Assembly (NCBI GenBank): GCA_016200125.1
Contig: JACQFK010000381.1
Span: 1 to 8,804, forward strand
Direction of reading: 5' to 3'
Source of the DNA: Planctomycetota bacterium
Lineage (GTDB): Bacteria > Planctomycetota > MHYJ01 > JACPRB01
DNA: 8,804 bases
Numbering within the stretch: position 1 is the first letter of the stretch; each line of letters begins with the position of its first letter. Both the position numbers and the translations under genes were made by a program. A model generated the notes under the pieces. It worked only from the letters and a program-made list of their open reading frames with translations, did not search any database and was not told the origin of the DNA. This document shows positions 5,666-8,804 of this stretch, piece after piece.

Positions 5666-6349
5666 CTAGTCCTCGACCCGCGAAGTCCGGGTCATGAGTT
5701 CGAACTCGTCCTTCATCCGATGCACGAAGGCCTTGTTGTCCTCGGTCTTCTCGTTGCCGGCGGTGAAGTTCACCCGGGTCTGCGAGCTGTCGACCTTGTC
5801 GAAGCGGATCCGGACGGGCGTTGAATCCCTGAGCCGTCCGTCGATCCTGGACCAGGCGGCGTGAGTCTCTTCATCCGTCGGGGTCACCTTCAGCGTCGAA
5901 AAAACGCGTCGTGCGGAACTCAGGCAGAGATCCGGGGGGGTCGCATAGGTTCCTTCGAGGGAGTTGCCTCCGAAAAGCGCCGCCCTGGCCTCCCCCAGGC
6001 CCAGGTTTTCGGCGATGCGCTCCTGGATCATGATGGCCAGGGCACGGTCGCCGGGTTCCACGCGAACGGACACCCGGGAGCTCCGTTCATCCAGGCCCTT
6101 CACCCAGATGCGGACTTCGGTTCCGCCGGCCCGGCAGGCGACGAGTTCGCCTCCGAGCTTGTCGTGGGCGTCGCTCGAGATCTTGAGGTCGGCCTTTTCG
6201 GTGCTTTTCACGGCGGCCGCCCAGACCTCCGGGGCCGTCTTGGAGAATTCGCGATCCACGGTGTTCACCCCGCTGCCGAGGTCGTTCTCTCCGCAGGCCA
6301 GCAGAGCCAGGAGAGAAGCGGAAAGCCAGATTGAAAGGGTCTGTTTCAT
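5666..6349 (-). CDS. Lipoprotein with two similar DUF3568-like modules
   Basis: A 227-residue lipoprotein. MKQTLSIWLSASLLALLAC gives a standard lipobox (LLA|C, lipidated Cys19). The next residue is Gly, with no Asp at +2, so outer-membrane sorting is likely by the enterobacterial rule. Two stretches resemble each other and DUF3568-type domains. The first (about 34-114) has APEVWAAAVKSTEKADLKI, KLGGEL, EVRIWVKG, SRVSVRVEPGD and IQERIAENL. The second (about 140-219) has SARRVFSTLKV, HAAWSRIDGRL, PVRIRFDKV, TRVNFTAGN and VHRMKDEFEL. An internal duplication is the simplest reading. The role is unknown; an envelope protein is inferred. The start at 6349 is chosen over the ATG at 6370 because GGGAGG lies just before it and it leaves a compact signal peptide. 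It lies between the DUF1328 gene (71 bp upstream) and the repeat-protein gene (42 bp downstream), all in the same direction. Confidence 0.85.
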   Translation of the reverse strand: MKQTLSIWLSASLLALLACGENDLGSGVNTVDREFSKTAPEVWAAAVKSTEKADLKISSDAHDKLGGELVACRAGGTEVRIWVKGLDERSSRVSVRVEPGDRALAIMIQERIAENLGLGEARAALFGGNSLEGTYATPPDLCLSSARRVFSTLKVTPTDEETHAAWSRIDGRLRDSTPVRIRFDKVDSSQTRVNFTAGNEKTEDNKAFVHRMKDEFELMTRTSRVED

Positions 6350-6353
6350 AAAG

Positions 6354-6359
6354 CCTCCC
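6354..6359 (-). promoter_or_regulatory. Ribosome binding site deciding the lipoprotein start
   Basis: On the minus strand GGGAGG is followed by CTTT and ATG at 6349. The alternative in-frame ATG at 6370 would add seven residues (MDDLGGF) before the signal peptide and would place this site inside the coding region. Confidence 0.7.
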
Positions 6360-6363
6360 AAAT

Positions 6364-6391
6364 CATCCAACTCTTGGACCGGGCATCCAAG
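6364..6391 (-). repeat. TTGGATG direct repeats spaced two helical turns, with embedded inverted repeat
   Basis: On the minus strand TTGGATG occurs at 6390-6384 and again at 6370-6364, exactly 20 bp apart. CTTGGA and TCCAAG (6391-6386 and 6378-6373) also form a 6-bp inverted repeat with a 7-bp gap. Equal spacing of about two DNA turns just upstream of the lipoprotein ribosome site would suit a regulator binding one face, but the elements are short and chance cannot be excluded. Confidence 0.25.
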
Positions 6392-6420
6392 TCTTCAGCG
6401 GGCCGCGCGGACCTGCGCCC

Positions 6421-6606
6421 CTAGACGGGAGGAGGCGGCAGGCGGCGGCCCGTCAGAAGACCCCAGATGAGCGATACGGCGAAGATGGCGAGGAAGAAGA
6501 AGAACAGGATTCTCGCGATCTCCGTCGCGCCCGATGCGATCCCGCTGAACCCGAAAACGGCGGCGATGATCGCGATCAGGAAGAAGGCCAGCGACCAGCG
6601 CAACAT
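6421..6606 (-). CDS. DUF1328 small inner-membrane protein (YtjA-like)
   Basis: A 61-residue protein matching the DUF1328/YtjA family: MLRWSLAFFLIAIIAAVFGF is close to the family's usual opening, followed by SGIASGATEIARILFFFFLAIFAVSLIWGLL. Two hydrophobic helices are visible (about 5-23 and 30-50) with a Gly/Ser-rich turn between. The C-terminal tail (TGRRLPPPPV) is proline-rich. The family is widespread in proteobacteria and other diderms, usually 50-60 residues long. Its molecular role is unknown, though members often appear among stress-related small genes. The start at 6606 has AAAGGAG with a 7-nt spacer, nearly the same ribosome site as the repeat-protein gene. It is the first gene of the minus-strand series, so a promoter should lie in 6607-6791. 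Confidence 0.92.
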   Translation of the reverse strand: MLRWSLAFFLIAIIAAVFGFSGIASGATEIARILFFFFLAIFAVSLIWGLLTGRRLPPPPV

Positions 6607-6646
6607 GCTGAGCTCCTTTCGTCGTCGTGCGACCCAAGAACGCGCC

Positions 6647-6675
6647 TATGTACGACGGCGTCCCGGAGGGGTTTC
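6647..6675 (-). promoter_or_regulatory. Possible promoter for the DUF1328-led gene series
   Basis: Read on the minus strand, GAAACC (6675-6670) is followed after 17 bp by TACATA (6652-6647), about 40 bp before the ATG at 6606. TACATA fits a -10 element. The -35 match is poor for the housekeeping sigma factor but faintly ECF-like (GAAAC with a downstream GTC). This is suggested by position more than by sequence quality. Confidence 0.22.
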
Positions 6676-6795
6676 GAGAATCCCAGCCCCGGCGCGGCGG
6701 AGCGGGAGCGGGGTGCGGGCGGGCTTCTCTCCGGAAGGAGCGGGCCGGCGGCGCCTCAGGCGTCTCCCCGCGGCCGCCGCAGGGCAGGGGTATGA

Positions 6796-6814
6796 TCTCC
6801 CTGCACGAGGGAGA
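6796..6814. other. Perfect 7-bp inverted repeat at the kinase 5' end
   Basis: TCTCCCT, a 5-nt spacer GCACG, and AGGGAGA form a perfect dyad. It falls just after the ATG at 6792 and just before the first kinase-like codons. It could be an operator-like site or an mRNA hairpin over the start region. Its position would make more sense if the true start lies downstream of it. Confidence 0.35.
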
Positions 6815-6840
6815 CCCCCCGCCCGTCGACTGCGCCCGAG
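6815..6840 (+). other. Kinase break 1: start codon and reading frame do not match
   Basis: The ATG at 6792 reads ISLHEGDPPPVDCA and is one frame away from the conserved EDLLFAQLVV. In the conserved frame a TGA lies at 6793, and before the GTG at 6895 the only start-like codon is CTG at 6844. One extra base in the C-rich run (six C at 6815-6820, or CCC at 6835-6837) would explain it. A lost start codon just before STAPEDLL (6826 onward) would also do so. Confidence 0.5.
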
Positions 6841-7503
6841 GATCTGCTCTTCGCCCAGCTCGTCGTCTCCCAGGGACTCTGCAGCAGGGACAAGGTGGAC
6901 GAGTGCCTCTCCCTCATGGCCCGGCTCGTCCAGGAGGGCGTGACGCCGCCGCGCCTGGGCGAACTCCTCGTGCGCCGGGGCTACCTCGCGGCCGACCAGG
7001 TCGAAGCCACCCTCCGGCAGTCGCCGCCCTCCACCGCGCGCCGCGACGTCACGCGCACCCGCGCCGCGGAAACGCCGGCCGACGTCGTGGCGGCGGACGC
7101 CGATCCGGCCAACCGGCTGGGAAAGTACGTCCGCGTGTCGCGGCTCGGAGCCGGCGGCATGGGCGAGGTCTGGCGCGGCTGGGACCGCGAGCTGGGCCGC
7201 TGGGTGGCCCTCAAGTTCCTGAAGCACGACCTCCCCGAAGAACTCGCGAGATTCCAGCGCGAAGCCCGGACGGCCGCGCGCCTTTCGCATCCCCACATCG
7301 CCTCGGTCTACGAGGTCGGCGACCTGAACGGGAAGCCCTACATCGCGATGCAGTTCGTCGCCGGCCAGACCTTCGCGAAGTTTCCGCGGGAGCGCGCCCG
7401 CGCCGTCGTCGAGCTCGTCCGCGACGCGGCCACCGCGGTGCACTACGCGCACGAGAAAGGCGTCGTCCACCGCGACCTGAAGCCGGCCAATCTGATGGTC
7501 GAG

Positions 7504-7523
7504 CCGCCGTCCGGGGAAGGGCG
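7504..7523 (+). other. Kinase break 2: frame change with loss of the DFG segment
   Basis: Upstream the frame reads HRDLKPANLMVEPPSG; downstream GLAKQTTVESS continues in a different frame. Normal kinases have about 18 residues from the HRD Asp to the DFG Asp. Here only about 16 codon lengths separate the HRD Asp (7474) from the Gly of GLAK, and no Asp-Phe precedes it. Missing 11 bases (or 11 plus a multiple of 3) would restore both spacing and frame. Confidence 0.65.
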
Positions 7524-8041
7524 GCCTCGCGAAGCAGACGACGGTCGAGTCGTCGCTGTCGGTCGCGGGTCAGATTCTCGGGACGCCGGCCTACATGTCG
7601 CCGGAGCAGGCGCGCGGCGACATCGAGGCCGTGGGGGAACGCAGCGACCTCTATTCGCTGGGGGCCACCCTCTTCGGGATGCTCGCCGACCGGCAGCCCT
7701 TCCTCGAGAAGGACGTCTACGCGCTGCTCAAGAAGGTCGTGGAGGAGGAGGCGCCGCGGCTCAAGAATCTCAGGCCGCGGATCGACCGGGACCTCGAGAC
7801 GATCGTGATGAAGTGCCTCGAGAAGGATCCCGCGCGGCGTCATGCGAGCGCCCGGGAACTCGCGGAGGAGCTGACGCGCTGGCTGGAAGGAGAGGCGATC
7901 CTCGCGCATCCGCCCTCGTCGGCCTATCGGCTCTGGAAGTTCGCGACGCGGCGGAAGGGCGTCCTGGCCGTGGCGGCCGCGGGGCTTGCGGCCGTGACGC
8001 TGACCGCGGCGGTCCTGATCCCGAAGCTGCTCGCCCAGCGC

Positions 8042-8053
8042 GGGCTCGATGTG
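8042..8053 (+). other. Kinase break 3: two-base loss after the membrane helix
   Basis: The frame carrying LLAQRGLDV gives way to the one carrying WADAMVVKEWTRQPF. Adding TG to GATGTGGGCG, giving GATGTGTGGGCG, joins them as LDVWADAM. A dinucleotide slip is the simplest explanation. Confidence 0.6.
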
Positions 8054-8276
8054 GGCGGATGCGATGGTCGTCAAGGAGTGGACGCGGCAGCCCTTCCGGA
8101 AGCCGGAGGAGATCCGGTCGGAGCTGGAGAAGGCTGTCGAGAAGGTGGGCGGCTACGTCGCGCGGCATCCGGACCATCCTCAGGGCTTCTACGTCCGGGC
8201 ACGCGAGCGTCGGGACCTGGGCGACCTGGAGGGCGCCGAGAAGGACCTCCGGGAAGCGCTGAGGATCGAGCCCGGC

Positions 8277-8290
8277 TTCGCGCCCGGGTG
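8277..8290 (+). other. Kinase break 4: one-base frame change in the TPR-like tail
   Basis: The frame reading LREALRIEPGFAPG switches back to the kinase C-lobe frame, which reads QVDRYALLLFSADELARVE and stays open to the window end. One missing base in or beside CCCGGG (8283-8288) would join the two parts. Confidence 0.6.
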
Positions 8291-8804
8291 CAGGTCGACC
8301 GCTATGCGCTTCTGCTCTTCAGCGCGGACGAGCTGGCCCGCGTGGAGCGCTCGGCGGCCGGCCTGACCCTGGTGCGCGAGGCCGAGCAGGCCCTGGAGAA
8401 GGGCTGGAGCCGGGGCGCCGAATCTATGGCGGTGGAGCGCTGGGGTCTGTCGCGGACGCGCGAGGACGAGATCAACGAGACCGTCGCCCGCGGGCTGCAG
8501 GCCCTCTTCCTCGAGAAGAACGAGGCGCGCGCCTTCGAACTGATCCGGAAGGCGCAGGAGCAGTCGCCGGGCGAAGAATACTGCCGCCTCCTGGGCAATT
8601 GGAGCAGCGACGCCGCCAAGAAGGCGGCCTGGCACGATCGGGCGCTGCAGATCGCTCCGCATTTCGCAGCGGGCTATTTCGACCGCGGCTGCGCGCGGGC
8701 GGTGGCGGGCCAGGTGGACGGCGCGTTCGAAGACTTCACGAGCACGATCGTCCTGGATCCCCGCCACCTGCTGGCGGTCGGGAATCGTGGGGTGGCGAGG
8801 CAGA

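Larger units (their letters stand above)
6792..8804 (+). pseudogene. Ser/Thr protein kinase with TPR-like tail, broken by several frame changes; 3' end beyond window
   Basis: The pieces read as one eukaryotic-like kinase of the planctomycetal type. The first is an N-terminal helical module (EDLLFAQLVVSQGL.., LGELLVRRGYLAADQVEATL, 6838-7017). The catalytic domain follows: Gly loop LGAGGMGEVW, Lys in WVALKFLK (7213), Glu in FQREAR (7261), HRDLKPANLM (7468-7497), then in another frame GLAKQTT and GTPAYMSPEQARG, DLYSLGATLFGML, and DLETIVMKCLEKDPARRHAS. A membrane helix (GVLAVAAAGLAAVTLTAAVL, about 7958-8017) leads to a tail with TPR-like helices (HPDHPQGFYVRARERRDLGDLEGAEKDL; HFAAGYFDRGCARAVAGQ). 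The frame changes near 6815-6840, 7504-7523, 8042-8053 and 8277-8290, and the DFG motif is absent. Either the gene is decaying or this stretch is poorly assembled; the protein sequence between breaks is well kept. No normal start codon fits the N-terminal module. Confidence 0.8.

Noticed and set aside
6746..6779. GC-rich inverted repeat CGGCGGC / GCCGCCG in the gap before the kinase
   Set aside because: The arms are simple GC repeats with a 20-nt loop, expected by chance at this base composition.
6646..7470. 274-codon minus-strand open frame
   Set aside because: It is antisense to the unmistakable kinase N-lobe.
6895..8262. 455-codon plus-strand frame taken as the complete kinase
   Set aside because: Only the part up to about 7515 is kinase sequence. 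The rest is an out-of-frame translation (Arg/Gly/Ala-rich), while the true C-lobe reads in another frame.
1..8804. A defence, secretion, mobile or biosynthetic system
   Set aside because: No nuclease, helicase, transposase, integrase, reverse transcriptase, toxin-antitoxin pair or biosynthetic core enzyme is present, and no repeat-spacer array was seen.

Overview
The window looks like a piece of a GC-rich, diderm, uncultured-type bacterium, most likely Planctomycetota. This is inferred from family content, not from a marker gene. The supporting families are a Tat-exported DUF1501 protein, a Ser/Thr kinase of the type with an N-terminal LLVRRGYLAADQ-like module, a post-kinase membrane helix and a TPR-like tail, and a secreted esterase with a long helical N-terminal region. 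A signal-peptide beta-barrel protein ending in Phe and a lipoprotein indicate an outer membrane. I see no rRNA, tRNA, CRISPR array, insertion sequence or phage gene.

Layout from left to right. A secreted alpha/beta-hydrolase runs off the left edge on the minus strand (1-1233). It diverges from a membrane-anchored or exported dual-specificity phosphatase (1333-1842, +). That gene converges on a YCII/DGPF-family protein (1858-2241, -), which diverges from a DUF1501 protein (2435-3595, +). Five minus-strand genes then follow, listed here in transcription order from 6606 down to 3634: a DUF1328 double-helix membrane protein, a lipoprotein made of two similar modules, a protein built of eight 22-residue amphipathic-helix repeats, an outer-membrane beta-barrel protein, and a Fe/Mn superoxide dismutase. 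A strong hairpin between the repeat protein and the barrel protein probably splits this series into two transcription units. The right end (6792-8804, +) holds a Ser/Thr kinase broken by several small frame changes. It has lost its DFG motif and runs off the window.

The five-gene minus-strand group is the most coherent unit. Its members concern the envelope (inner-membrane protein, lipoprotein, outer-membrane barrel), a helical-repeat protein of the kind that coats membranes or protects cells under stress, and superoxide removal. An envelope or oxidative/desiccation stress locus is a reasonable inference but is not shown by the sequence. This group, the phosphatase and the YCII gene use more A/T-ending codons than the hydrolase, DUF1501 and kinase genes, which use G/C third bases almost exclusively.

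The two most useful observations are the 8 x 22 hendecad repeat architecture of the unknown protein at 5042-5623, and the kinase at the right end, which is either a decaying gene or a badly assembled one. I do not see a convincing new multi-gene defence, mobile or biosynthetic system.
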